Positions 1 to 13,031 of a stretch of 64,000 nucleotides of DNA are shown here, piece by piece (the stretch's first letter is position 1; every line of letters begins with the position of its first letter). The stretch lies in the NCBI GenBank assembly GCA_029204225.1, contig CM055097.1:10155184-10219183 (forward strand), written 5' to 3'. The notes under the pieces are model-generated. The model was given only the letters and a program-made list of their open reading frames with translations, was not told where the DNA came from and made no database searches. The position numbers and the translations under genes are program-made. Origin of the DNA: Diphasiastrum complanatum. Lineage: Eukaryota > Streptophyta > Lycopodiopsida > Lycopodiales > Lycopodiaceae.

Positions 1-273
1 AGAGGGTTGGAACTTGGGTGCCGGAAATAATCTGCCCAAAAAAAAAAAAAATTTGTTTTTTTTTCCCGGCCGCCAAATTTAGCGGAAGTACTTCCGCTAA
101 CTATCTGCTAAAGCTCCGCCAAGGAAAATGCTTTGATAGGAGCTGGTCCTCCAAACTATGCTGAATGTTGCTGAAGCAAAGAGATGAAAGCCCTCAGCAA
201 AGAGAGAAAAATCAGCAAGGAAAATGGGCACCCAATCAAAAAATCAGATCTGAAATTCAGCAATCAGGAAAGT

Positions 274-700
274 GCTCTGATACCAAGTTACGAATAGAGC
301 CACAACTGATCTAGAGCTAAGCTATGAAAGCATCACATAAGCAAGACTTAAGCTATGAAAGCAGCACATAAGCAAGACTTAACCCTAGAAAGCAGGAAAG
401 AGAGAGATTAAGGAGACTAAAGAGAGAGATCAATATCATCAGCTGAATAACAAATGACACAGTTTCCCTACTTATAGCCAAGAGGAAGCCCTAAAAGGAA
501 GCTTCCGGTGGCTAGGGCCCAACTGGGAGGGAAAATAGTGCCCCCTCCAAAAAGGCCCCCACTCTCCAGTAATATGTCCAAATGGCCTAATAATGAATAA
601 TAAGGCCAAAGGCCAACCATATAGTCTAAGTGTCACTAATGAATAAAAAAGGGCCCAAGGCCTGCTTATGCATAAAGTAAAGTAAATGTAAATGGACGCG
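274..700 (-). mobile_element. LTR retrotransposon remnant (primer-binding site plus LTR)
   Basis: Read on the - strand, 286-274 is TTGGTATCAGAGC, the usual plant initiator-Met tRNA primer-binding site. LTR sequence lies upstream of it, from 287 rightwards. A minus-strand TATA motif (TATAAGTA) is at 471-478. The interior of the element would lie left of 274 and runs off the window. The upper LTR boundary is approximate. It resembles the remnant at 2501-2900 in layout and in a GGAGGGAA...GGCCCAA-type stretch. Confidence 0.5.
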
Positions 701-739
701 GTGAATGTAATGAGCCGAGTCCATAACTCCTGTCCTGTA

Positions 740-760
740 GCAATATAAATACATGTGCAC
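740..760 (+). promoter_or_regulatory. Possible plus-strand TATA box in LTR-like sequence
   Basis: CAATATAAATACATG is followed by a pyrimidine- and CA-rich leader, much like the R-U5 start of a plant LTR. No partner LTR is visible, so this may be a solo-LTR fragment (roughly 660-960) or chance. Confidence 0.2.
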
Positions 761-1191
761 TACTCGTTGTAACCAACTCTCAGAAACTCAAACTGAAGAG
801 ACTCTCAGACTCATTCAATCAGAGACACAACAGCGGGATAAGACATCAAGAGATGTATACTGATTCAGATTCAGAATTATAAATTCGTTTTTGATCAATA
901 GTTTCTGTTTGTCTAAAATTCTCTTAAGTTGTCTCTTAATTCCGCATATTATTTCCGCACGCATATTCAATCAAGGCAAATTCTATTAGTACATAGACCA
1001 GAAACAGACCCGATTGAAGACACTGATATTAGTTTAATTTATTCAAACTTTCGTCGTGTTCTCTGTGGAAGAAAAAATACTATTTTTCCTACACATACTG
1101 CGGCAGTTGGATGCATTGTCCGTCACAACCTATCGCGAACAGTTGATACGATTAATGCACAGCTTGGAAACACATTGCAATCAATCGAAAA

Positions 1192-2052
1192 CTAATGAAA
1201 CCTTTGTATCAACATTGCGCAGTAAATGATCAGGCAACTAATGAAAAAATTGTACCTGACAACGCGCTGTGGCCCAACCTCCTCTATCGCCGCGCGGACG
1301 ATGCCGTAGATGTACTCAGCCGTGTGCACTCTCCGTGCCTCAGAGGCGTTGACGCAGTGGAGGAACATGGAACCGTAGCAGCTGGAAACAATGACGTTGA
1401 TGAGTGGACGTTTACGACGATCAGTCCACCCATCAGCCATGATGGAGCAGCCGTATCTATCCTAGGCCTCCTGCAACGATGCTAGTCTCTATCTGACGGA
1501 TGCAACCCACTTCTGGAGCAAAGGATCGGCTGTGGGTGGTGTGTACCCGGGCCCGCAGACTGCAACTTTCGAGATAGCCTCTCGAAAGATGCGGGATGAG
1601 GCCATGATGAAGGGGAGGTTCAAGTCATTCGACATCTGTGCTATGGTCCTGGTGGCCTCTCTGTGCTGCCCCTCTCTGAAAGATCCCGGCATGGACATCT
1701 GTCTGGTGCCTCGGGATGTGGATGGCTGGGAGGATGCGGATGGACGATGCGGATCTGGAGGTGGTGGCATAGGTGTAGGTGCGGAAGCGGAGGATGGGAT
1801 GGACGGTGCAGATCTGAAGGTGGTGGCACAGGCGTAGGTGCAGCAGTGGAGGCTGTGGATCCATGGGGAGTATTGGCGGAGGGGGTGGGGGTGGTGGGTG
1901 GCGGGTGCGGAGGCGGCGGCGGCGGCAGTGGGTGCACCAGTGGAAGTGGAGTCCGCGGCATTTGTGGATGGCTCGCCGGCCTCAGCACCTGGCTCAACAT
2001 GTCTCGAGGATTCGCTAATAATCATAGAAAAATAGAAAACAACTAGAACCAA
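1192..2052 (-). pseudogene. hAT-type (DUF659) transposase fragment
   Basis: On the - strand the frame reads a Pro/Ala/Ser-rich linker, then FREAISKVAVCGPGYTPP, then after two in-frame stops (near 1489 and 1459) SIMADGWTDRRKRPLINVIV, SSCYGSMFLHCVNASE and TAEYIYGIV. This order (a GPGY motif, then DGWTD, then the strand with N-V-S-S) is that of DUF659 in plant hAT-like transposases. The reading continues in one frame across both stops, so they are nonsense mutations. The BED finger and the C-terminal dimerisation region are not visible. The element lies in the upstream intron of the TML-like gene. Long plus-strand frames over it are antisense shadows caused by GC-rich low complexity. Confidence 0.7.
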
Positions 2053-2500
2053 TCATGTATTACTGTTACATAAAGTTCTGAACATGAATTGAAAAAATTC
2101 CTCTTTTGACCAAAATACTTGACTTGGCAATAACTTTTGATCTAGGGCTCCACATGAAACTTGTATCGATAGTTTTTACTTCATGTATAGGATTATCTCC
2201 AACTACTTAAAAAAATACAAAAAAGATGAGTTTTCTCAAAAGAAAAAGATTACCATTTTCAGAAAATGGCCAGCAAAGGGCACTTAGGTGCTAGCAGACC
2301 AATGCATTTGATAGAACTCAATTGTGATCACAGATGAAAAAGTTACGGCAAAATATCAAAAAGAAGTCTTGCTAGAGAGAGAAGTTAGGTCTAGAGAGAG
2401 AAAACGTTTAGAGAGTGAAAAATGACGAGAGAGAAAACAACCAGAGAAAAAAAATATAGCAGTAAGAGAATTTAGCACCTTTCCAGCTGCTTGGGAAAGT

Positions 2501-2900
2501 GCTTTGATACCAAGTTATGAACAAAATTCATAGATATGGCATTACACGCAGCATGAAGATGACTTATATTGATGAACGATCTACTTCAGAGATTACTAAA
2601 GATGACCAAATACAATTAGATACAAAGCCCTATAAGCAATGTAGTTGAGGTCTCCCATGAAGAGCCCAGGAATGTCAATAATCAAAAAGATATGGAATGA
2701 GTGTCCTTGATCCCTATTTATAGTCTTTTGAATAATTTAAAGCCTAGCACTTTTGGAGGGAAGTACTGGGCCCAAACTGCTAGGTGGCCTTAAATGTATG
2801 TCCTTAATATAAGCCTTTGAGAAGAAAAGATCCAATGCCAAAAAAGGGGCTCATTGGATAGCATTGGTAATTATAGAGCAGATAATGAAAAAGAAGGGTA
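2501..2900 (-). mobile_element. Second LTR remnant of the same family
   Basis: The minus-strand primer-binding-site match TTGGTATCAAAGC is at 2513-2501, with LTR-like sequence from 2514 and a minus-strand TATA motif CTATAAATAG at 2723-2714. The arrangement equals that at 274-700, and both LTRs end in TTCRTAACT before the primer site. The upper boundary is not defined. The interior towards lower coordinates has no recognisable gag-pol. Confidence 0.45.
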
Positions 2901-3077
2901 GAAATTGCTGTGTTTATGTATTATGTGAACACTTACACAAATTTGGAAGGCTTATTTATCTCGGAAACATAGGTAAGTCTAGAGTATAGCAATTTTAAAT
3001 GAAGTTATTCCTTGTAATGTTTGATAGAATCTAACATTAGCTCGACATATCACCTAGTCTGTCCTTATATTATGCAG

Positions 3078-4976
3078 GCTCGGAGATGATGCTCTATCAA
3101 CAGCAAGTGGCCAAGTGGTTGTAGGCAAAGAAAACAGGTATGTTGTCTCTTTGGCACAGATCTCACAGATTCGAATTGACTGAGGACTTCATACAATCTG
3201 TAAGTTCTTTATATAATTTGGCCACAAAGGCTCATTCAGATTATTCCAATAGCTTGTATCGTTTGTACACTTATAAGTACTTAATAAGTTTTTGGATAGC
3301 TACAGGTGCATCTACTAGAATCTCTATTTAGCTTAGATATCTTTTGATGCATGCAGCTTGCATCGACACATTTTACTTGCCTTAGTTTTGCTGGAATAAT
3401 GTCCATGGAATTAAGGAACTTTTTCTTTGGAGAGCTGGAATTAACTTGTATTCAAACACGCATGTCTTGTTTTCAAGCTAGCAAGGAAATGCATCTCCAT
3501 CCAGTCCATTCTTTGCGTTGCATTTTATCAGGGGGGATTTGTTTGCCTGCAGATATCAGGTTGTATATCGCCTGGTAAATACAATATATGTGCTTGGGAT
3601 CACCAGTACAGACCAAGATGATACTGTAAACAACATTTTTGAATGTGCTGGTATTGTTAATCAAGCTGTAAGGTATGCACTGTCTGGTTGTTGTATTGTA
3701 TTCATATTATTTGCTCTAAATGGACTCTTGTTATATATTGAGGATATGCTGGTGCCACTTTCAAGGAAAAATTAACTTCCGCAAATTGCTATTTGGTACA
3801 TTTTAAATAATCTGTTTATCAAGTGCATGCTGGCCAGTGTCCTTGTGGCAGCTTGCAAGGGCGTGGATGTCACTGCAGATAAACTTCACCGGAAATACAC
3901 AGAGGTATAAGTCAAAATGTTCTACAATATTGAACTCGGTGGTTATCTGTGCTTATTTCTATGTTGTCTGGTGCATGCTTATGACATATCACGATTCACA
4001 TTAACTCTTGATCTTCCTAGGTGTGCTGGAACCTTAGAAACCCGTTCTGACCAAATACAGTCGGAACGTACTTTCCGTTCCGGAATGTACTGGGTAGGGA
4101 CGTGGTACTAAATGAAAAAAAAGGAAGGTATTTACTTACCTGCTGGCCGCGATCTCCCCACTTTACATTTTCTTCTGTAATGTTTGTATTACATTGCCGC
4201 TGAGCTTTCTTTGCAATGTCGATGCTGTTTGGCGTCACATCATGTCCAAATCAAAACCAACATGTAGCCCTCTAAGACATCACAATGTCTAACAAGGAAT
4301 CAAGGGTCACTGAAATAATGGTGTCCTCATACGTTATTTCTGAAAGCCACAATAGTGAGAGTCTTCCTTTTTCCACTCTATGAAGCCAATAGCTGGTATA
4401 CCAAAGGCTGTTCTCAAGTAGATTACGTAATTATCCAGCTGATGCATTTACAGCTTCAAGCCAGCCTGTGCGTTCTTGATGCTGTACCTTTTGTCATAGG
4501 GACAATTTCCAGTGTGTTCCCCCTGACTGACAAAGCTATCAGGTTCTTATCGCATGCAAAGAACCCACTCTAGAGTTCACTACATACCAGAAACTGCTCT
4601 GTTTTTTTGTGCAGCCTTTGCAAACTTTTCCTCACAATTGCAATTGATGTCAGCCTTGCTTACAAAAATGTTAGGTACTTGCAGATCAAATTTTAATGTT
4701 TTTTTGCTTTGTTAAATAAGTACAAATTCTTTTTAATTAATTTTTTTTTTCCCACTGCATGGTACTTCATGACTTGTTTTGTAGATATACATGGCACTTG
4801 ATGTTGTTCTTCACGGAATCAGTGCTGCTCGACTTGCAATCATATTAGCAACAGTTCATGGTGAGAACCTTGCACATATTGTGCTATCTGCTGCTGATGC
4901 AGAGAATCGAGCACGTGGTGCAGACAGCTGGAACCAAGTCAAAAGTCACTCTCTTGAAAGACTTTCCAACATTGAG
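3078..4976 (+). CDS. TML: TML exons for the longin-like N-terminal region
   Basis: There are four exons: 3078-3137, 3553-3672, 3838-3904 and 4785-4976. They encode LGDDALSTASGQVVVGKEN, then RYQVVYRLVNTIYVLGITS and FECAGIVNQAV, then a segment ending KLHRKYTE, then IYMALDVVLHGISAARLAI through RGADSW to LSNIE. Donors are gtatgt, gtatgc, gtataa and gtttgt. Acceptors are tgcag, tgcag, ggccag and tgtag. The pattern is that of the small-subunit-like longin fold shared by adaptor complexes. The last donor at 4977 opens the giant intron. Conventional open frames here run on into intron sequence, so they are not the real coding ends. Confidence 0.88.
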
Positions 4977-5897
4977 GTTTGTCATGCACTTTCGATGCAA
5001 ATATGAAGAAAGTCCATCTGTTTTAAGGAAAACCAGCAGAGCAAACTATTTGTTGATGCAAGATAGGTTTCAACTATCAACAGAATGTTTGGAGTTTCTT
5101 TTGTGGCTGAGATAAAGAACACATGGGTGAAACGAACTTGGTGACAATACATCTTCTGCATCATATGCAGCTAGGTGCTACCTTGGTGAATTGTTTGATA
5201 AGCATATCCGAGTTGAATCTTGCATGCAAAGAATCTAAGCAATCTTGTGTGCCAGGGGGAAGGAGGGGGGCCCTAAGCCATGGTCAACTTGTAGGGACTC
5301 TAGGGGCTGATTGACTTAACCAACTCCTACCTGTGAAAGTCAATAACTAGTTATGTTCTATTTGCTTAATCAGAATGATTTCAGTAAATTATCATCTACA
5401 TGCTCTTCTTTTTGTTTACAGTCTCCCTCATAGAGAAGCATTATCGTTTCATAATCACATTATATTTGGAGGTTCTGGATATGGTCTTGTTTCTAAATAT
5501 AGTCTCTTCTAAGTTCTGAGACACGCATGCATTGCCTACCTTTAATGATATTTGAATTCTTATACCAACATTGTGTGGAATTATTGTGACCTATGATTTT
5601 TGAGGCACGCCAAATTTTCCATACATATACATAAGGTTCAATAGAAATACACACTCTCTTCACTAGTACATATGATCTATCCATACAATATTTTAGATTA
5701 CTCTCAACTTCAATGTAACAAATATACCACACATTTCAAATATATGACCAGGTCAGTGTTTCCTCTATCTTTTTGGTACAATAAATGGTGCTTAAATTGA
5801 TAAGGATCGAGTGATATATTGTCAATTTAGCCTCCTAATTTGCAATGCATGAAGGGCGAAAATTGAGCTAGAGAATCAAGAAGGATCGCGGGCCAGG

Positions 5898-5948
<51 letters not shown>

Positions 5949-8900
5949 AAGAGTTTATTAATGTCTATCAAGTGCCCGTGGGCACAAAAGACAAAATACA
6001 ATACATACAAAGTAGGAGCAATGTCCATATGAGGACTTATTTCTAGAAACTATCTCTTTATCGGAAGTCAACTAAGTACGAATAAATTTTTGATCACTCA
6101 TTTCTCTCCTTCGATATTGGCCACCTCCCACCCACTCATTCATCTACACTGCCCATGCTTACTCGAGCACCCACGTACACATTTGATCCCATTTGCATGC
6201 CATTGTACCGGCAGTCCCTGGCTTTTCTTTTACACTCCTTTCCTCACGACAGTCCAGTAGACACCAAGGCTGCATTTCTCACTACCTCTCTCCACACAGC
6301 TGCATCACTGACCCTCCCCACAAAACCCCATCCCAAGAAGACTCGACGAACACCTCGACTGTTGCACCCCCCTTGGTACGATACTGAGTGCCGCTCTCTT
6401 CATCAGTCGGTAACCTATTCACGTATCCATGCTCCACACCTGCTTCGATCTTCCCGACGCTCCTACAAGCGTGCTCTCCGCCGTAAGAAACGTTCCTATG
6501 ATGATTCTGAAGGGAAACGTCTTATTGACCTTCTGTTCAGTTCTTCTTCGGGCGCTTTTTGGCGTGAGTTCATTCCTCGATCTCCACCACCCCTCCTGGA
6601 GGACCTCCACATTTGGACTGATTATGCTGCTAGCATGTATACCGTCCCTACCGACTCACCTATCTCCATATCTCCACGACCATCTGAGTTCTCCTTCTTC
6701 ACATTTGACATCGTACTTGCAGCCATTAAGAAGATGAAGTCTCACAAGGCCAGAGATATTGAAGACCTTGAGTCTGAACTCCTTTCCCATGCCTCTGACT
6801 TACTCGCTCCCACCATAGCCACCCTTCTTAATTCCGCAGTTGTTTCTGGTTTCCCATCATCCTGGTGCACTAACATCATCCACCCCATCCATAAGAATGG
6901 TGACCCCATGATTCTGAGTAACTACCGCACCATCATGATTGGGCATGTCCTAGCGAAGCTATATGGTACTATACTTCAGTCGGTTGTGAGCTCAGAGGCG
7001 GAGACTAGGAGACTACATGCTATGGGTCAGGCAGGTTATCGAGCCCATTACTCTACTGCAGATCACATCTTCACATTGCGAGCCGTGATTGAGGAGGCTA
7101 AGCACAGGAGAGAGAGGGTTTATTGTTGTTTTGTGGACTGCAGGAAAGCCTTTGATTCTGTCCCTCGCTCATTGCTCATCCAGAGACTCCGAGACCTAGG
7201 CTTCTCCACTGACATTGTTCTTGTTGTGATGGCACTTATTGAGTGTGTCCTGGGATGTTTCCGGCATAGCAGTGGCATATCCGATCACATTTGGAGCACT
7301 GTTGGGGTGAAGCAGGGTTGTTCCCTCTTACCAGTCCTCTTTGGCTTGTATATTGATGAGTTGGAGAGAGTCATTACACAATGTGGTGGTGCTGGTTGCA
7401 GGCTTGGGGACATCTTGATTGCTATCCTCCTTTATGCCGATGATGTGGTATTGGTCTCACCGACTAGAGAGGGTCTACAGCGACAGTTGGATTGCTTACA
7501 TGAGTTTTGCACCAGATGGGGCCTAGGGGTGAACATTGGGAAGACCAAGGTTATGGTCTTCAACACCTCTCGAGCATTCATGTAGCGACAGGAGCTTACT
7601 TTGGGTTGACAGGTCCTAGAGGTGGTCCCTTCCTACACATACCTGGGGATCCTTTTCTCAGGTCCTACTTTTAGCATAAGACAGGCTGCTGCCACTCGAC
7701 TGGGGAAGGGACATGCCTCCCTTGTTCAGCTAGAGCATTTTTGTTTCCGGAAGTCCATCCAGGATGCTCGTAGTAAGTGTCACGTTTTTGATACCATTGT
7801 CACCCCCACGGCTCTATATGCGGCAGAGGCATGGTGTACGGGTCTCCCCTCTTCACACTGGGCCAGTCTTTCACGACTACAGACCACCATGCTAGCCCGA
7901 TTGATTCGAGCGAAGCCTTCTGTTCCACATGAGATTCTCCTGGCCGAGTTCGCAGTTCCACCTATACAGATCGAGGCAGCTTTCCAACTCATTACCTATA
8001 TACAGAGGATACATGCGTTACCAGAGATAGACAGTCGTTACATACAGATTGCACTATACTCCTCACAGCGCCTTCATGATCAGGGCTACAGATTATCATG
8101 GTTCTCTCAGGCATCTCACCTCCTACTTGATTCATTTGGTATCTCCATCATAGAGCTTCCCTCAGGCACCCATCAGTATATCAGACGATCGCACATATCT
8201 AGAGCGGACTTGGCGTCACCAGTTAGGGGTTAAGCCAGCTTTCTACCGGACCCATTTCTTGGAGCTGGATGCATCAGGGACACCAGTCATGCCACACTAT
8301 TTAGATTCGGGACTATCACATTGTCTCAGATTCACACTGGGATAGCTCAGGGTATCTTCTCATCAGCTAGCTATTGAGACTGGGAGGTTCCATGGTATTC
8401 CTAGAGAGGAGCGTATTTGCCAGTTATGCTCTCTAGGTGAGGTGGAGTTTGAGGAGCACTTTCTCTTCAGATGCCCTGTATACTATGAGATCAGAGAACG
8501 ATATCATTACCTGTTTCGAGACATGCCTACCACTCTACGCTCTCTTCTTGCCTATGAGGACCCACGATGTGTCGCTCTGATGGTACATGAGATGTTCATC
8601 CTACGGAGAGATTTATACGGGACACCCCAACATTTTACCGCACAGCCACTGATCACTTCATTCTTTACTAGGCGGAGATCGCGTGACTTAGCGCATGAGG
8701 ACGAGGATTACGACGATGATGTTGATGATAGCCACTCGCATTCTCATAGAGATCAGAGACAGTGTACTTCTCACCATCACGTTACTACCAGAATCACCAG
8801 ACATCCTATGCAGAGACGTACTACTACACATGCTCATGCTCATAGACGACGCCGGCAGGCTCCAATGTCTTCTCATGCTGTGGCTCACATTACATCCTTT

Positions 8901-9111
8901 TACAGCAGGAGCAGCAGCAGCAACACAACATAGTCTTGACATCTCGATACATATGATTATTATGCACAGACACACTCACATATGTGTCTACTTTAGTTTG
9001 TACTAGATGCTTTCTTTATTATAGTTTTGGAGACGTTTTATACGCTCCCATGGTTACCACACACTTGACATGTACTTCATTAGTCTTGCATGGAAAAGAC
9101 ATTAATAAAGC

Positions 9112-9142
<31 letters not shown>

Positions 9143-12100
9143 ATTTTACTGATTTTATTAGCAAATGTGACATTTTGTTGTTGGCTGAAACCCATGAGTC
9201 TTTATATCATCGTCTTCCACATATGCAAGATTACTCTTGGCATTCTGTTTTTCGCCCATTTGTGAGGGGAAAAACTTGTCATGGATCTGGCGGAGTAGCT
9301 TGTTTATACAGAGCCACCGCAGTTACAATGGTTAAGCAAGATCCATATGCTAGATATATATGGCTACATACTATTGGTTCATTATTGGGATTACCTCAGG
9401 ACATTATATGGCTGTATGTTACTTTGCTCCACAGACTTCGGCGTTTGCTGAATTTGGTGGAGACCCATTTCAGGCACTCTAAGATGATATTGCTGTTTTT
9501 TCTCAGCCGGGCTACATTCTATTAGCAGGAGATTTCAACGCCCGTACTAGCTCCAGACAGACAGAATTTCATGCAGATACTGACTTTCTCCGGCTTCATC
9601 CTCTGGATATGGGACTTGATCGAGTATCACAGGATGCACACACTTCAGTTACATCTTTTGGAGAGCAGTTGATTACTCTTGCAGAGACACATTCTCTTGC
9701 CATCCTGAATGGCCTCACACAGTGGCCTTCCTCATCAGCGTTTACATGTTATCCTCATGGTGGAGGACATAGTGTAGTTGACTACGCCAGATTACACTCC
9801 CCTACAACACTCAAACAACACCAGAAAAAGTATCATAAAGCCACCAGAACAAAGAAGATAACATACCTACGCTCACTCTGCCAAAGGTTGATCGACTCTT
9901 TAGATTCCCCTTCCTCCTCCTTTTTCTGGAAACATTTCACCAGATCCTCTTCGACTTTGGCCCCCATAGCAACCGAATTCTGGGTCAAATATGCCACAAA
10001 ACTTTATACCCTAGACTCCCCTCCTACCTTACTCTCACCACGACCTGCCCGCTGCACGCTTTTTACTCCACACATGGTTGAAAATGCCATTAACCATGCC
10101 AAACTTCATAAGGCCACTAACTATGATTCTCTAAACGTGGATTTTCTAAAACCTGTAGCACATCTTTCTCACCCTCTATTGCTCACGCTTTTAACACCGC
10201 TGTGACCTCTGGTTTTCCTACCGCATGGTGTACTAATTTTCTTCATCCCATCCTCAAGGCAGGTGATCCCATGAATGTAGAAAACTATCGTACTATTATG
10301 ATTGGTCACACTTTGTCTAAGATTTATGGCTCCATTTTACAGACGGTTACTGGATCTTTTGCTGAGACTGAGGATTTACATGCTATGGGTCAGGCTGGGT
10401 TCAGACCAGGATACTCTACCTCAGATCAGATTTTCATTTTGAGATGCATCATTGAGGAGGCACAACATCAGAGACAGAGAGTTTATTGTTGCTTTGTGGA
10501 CTTCCGCAAAGCTTTTGACTCAGTTCCGAGACATCTCCTTTTCCAGAGATTATCTTCACTTGGCTTCACAGACGAGACTATTGCCGCGATCATTACTTTA
10601 TATGAGCGAGTTTGGGCGCAGTTCAAGGACGGTAGTGGTTGGTCTCAGCTGATCCACTCTACCATTGGAGTGAAGCAGGGCTGCCCCTTATCTCCTACTC
10701 TCTTTGCACTATATATTGATGACCTCGAGCGGATTATTTGAGAGGAAGGTGGAGAGGGCTGTCCCTTAGCAGATATTATTATCCCCATTCTCCTATATCG
10801 GAGCTACATACGTACTATATAGTCACAGCCTAACCTTGATAAGGTCAAGATACATTTCTATGGCACACATCTACTACGGTTGGTTACTATAGGTACTCCT
10901 ATCCTTCCAGCATATCTTACACAGCCATTATCTTTTGGTCTGAGGGACAGCTTCGAGTCTCTTCTCATCAGCTAGCTATCGAGATAGGTAGATACACGGA
11001 CACTCCCAGATTGCAGAGGATATGTCAGCTTTGTTCCCTTCATGAGGTGGAGGATGAGTTCCATTTCATCTTTCACTGTCCAGTATATTATGAGATCAGG
11101 GGGTGATACCACTGTTTATACATAGATACTCCTCTCACGTTGCGATCCTTCCTCAAGTATCCAGACTCCAGATGTGTAGGTCTTCTTTTGAGAGAGATGT
11201 ATACTCTACGAGCTTCACTTCTACCTACCACAGATATGGATCACAGCTAGGCTCATATTACCCAGTTTTTCCAGAAGCGAGACAGGGAGGATATTTTCGT
11301 TGTGGATTTTGAAGCCCCCATTTGGAGATCGAAGACACAGAGAGTCTCACATACTTCTGCTAGATCCAGGACCACCAGATCTTCACGGGCTTCCCGCCAG
11401 TCTACAACACGCTCCACTACTACTATCACTCATTATTTCCAGCTTGCTCGTAGCTAGTCTCCTCCACAGAGCAGGTGGTTAAGCTCTTGCATCGTATCCT
11501 CGCAAGCTGGTGGTCAAGTTTTGATACTTCTTCTTAGAGATAGAGAGATAGATATGCTAGTTTCTTTTCTTTTTACTAGTAAATAAGTCCGTATGCGGGC
11601 AATGCTCCTCACTTTTTGTACTCTCTTTTGTCTTATGTACCTTTGGGTAACCAAAAGACGTTAATAATTATAATTTTGATTCTAATTCTCTCTCTCTCTC
11701 TCTCTCTCTCCCTCTCCCGCTACTGATGTGGCAGCGCTGCCTGCCACATCAGCAGTGCTGCCATTGGAGGGGGCAGCACTACCTGCCACGCAGGCAGCCC
11801 TGCAAACGGCACCCTCCCTGTCTGCTGCTGCCTCTGATGGATCTGGGCCTGCTCCTCTTCTCCCCACTCCTATCATCTATGTTGCTGCTACCATCTCTTC
11901 TTCCCTCCAAGAATCACAACCTACAGCAAATATTCCATATAAACCCTCCAATCAATTGAACTTTTCAGGCAGATTTCCAATATGGGATTCCGTGTACAGA
12001 CCTAAGACTAGATCAGCTAGTGGTCGTAGATCCGGAGGTGTTGCATGCCTTTACAGGGAGTCTCTTCACCCGAGCATCGAGTTCATCAGACATGATGAGC

Positions 12101-12941
12101 ATGCACGTTATATTTGGATTCGTATTGTTGGATAGGATATTGGTTTGGACAGGGACATCTTTGTGGCAGCATGTTATTTTCCTCCAGAGTCTTCACCCTA
12201 CCTTGATCTATCATTGGATATTGTCAGATTCTCAGAGCGAGGCCATAATTTCCTCACTAGGGATTTAATGCCCGAACCTCCTCACGACAGTCAGAGTTTT
12301 ATGACACCACCGACTAGCTCCGCGTTCATGCCCTCAACAGTGATGATATGGGAGTTACCAAGATTTCAGAGGACAGCTTGGGACCTATTACCCCCTATGG
12401 TGAGCATTTATTGCAGTTTGGAAAGGCCCATGAGTTAGCCATTTATAATGGCCTAACTTGCTGGCCAGATTTAGGCAGATATAGTTGTCATCCCCACAGT
12501 GGCGGACATAGTGTCATTGAACCTCTCATCTTTGATTTTCATATCTCTCCCACCACCCTCTCTGATCATTCTTTTCTTTCCTTCGCTATTGGTCGCCTCC
12601 CACCTCCCCAATCATTTTTCCATCCCGTGATTACCCGTGCACCCAAATATACATTTAGCTCTCTATATGTGCCAATCTACCAGGAGTCTTTGGCCTCCTT
12701 ACTCCACTCCTTTCCCCATGACAATACAGTCGAGACACAAGCTGCCTTCCTTACCACCTCTCTCCATAGCTTCTCTAGCCTTTCCGGTTTCATATATCAT
12801 CACATTTATTTCAGTTCATAGTATTTAGATATGTTATTTTTGTTACTATTTCGGAGATTCATACGCTCCCATTGCTACCACATACTTGACATGTACATTT
12901 ACTAGTCTTATATGCCTTTTGGCATGGAAAAGACATTAATA

Positions 12942-13031
<90 letters not shown>

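Noticed and set aside
929-1485. Two plus-strand frames of 88 and 96 codons
   Set aside because: No domain was recognised; the second overlaps the minus-strand DUF659 frame and is its shadow.
1532-2046. Plus-strand Gly/Trp-rich frames
   Set aside because: They are antisense to the Pro/Ala-rich linker of the minus-strand hAT transposase. The conserved words are on the - strand.
8688-9006. Minus- and plus-strand frames rich in Met/Ile/His
   Set aside because: They are alternative frames of the LINE copy 1 C-terminal tail and 3' UTR.
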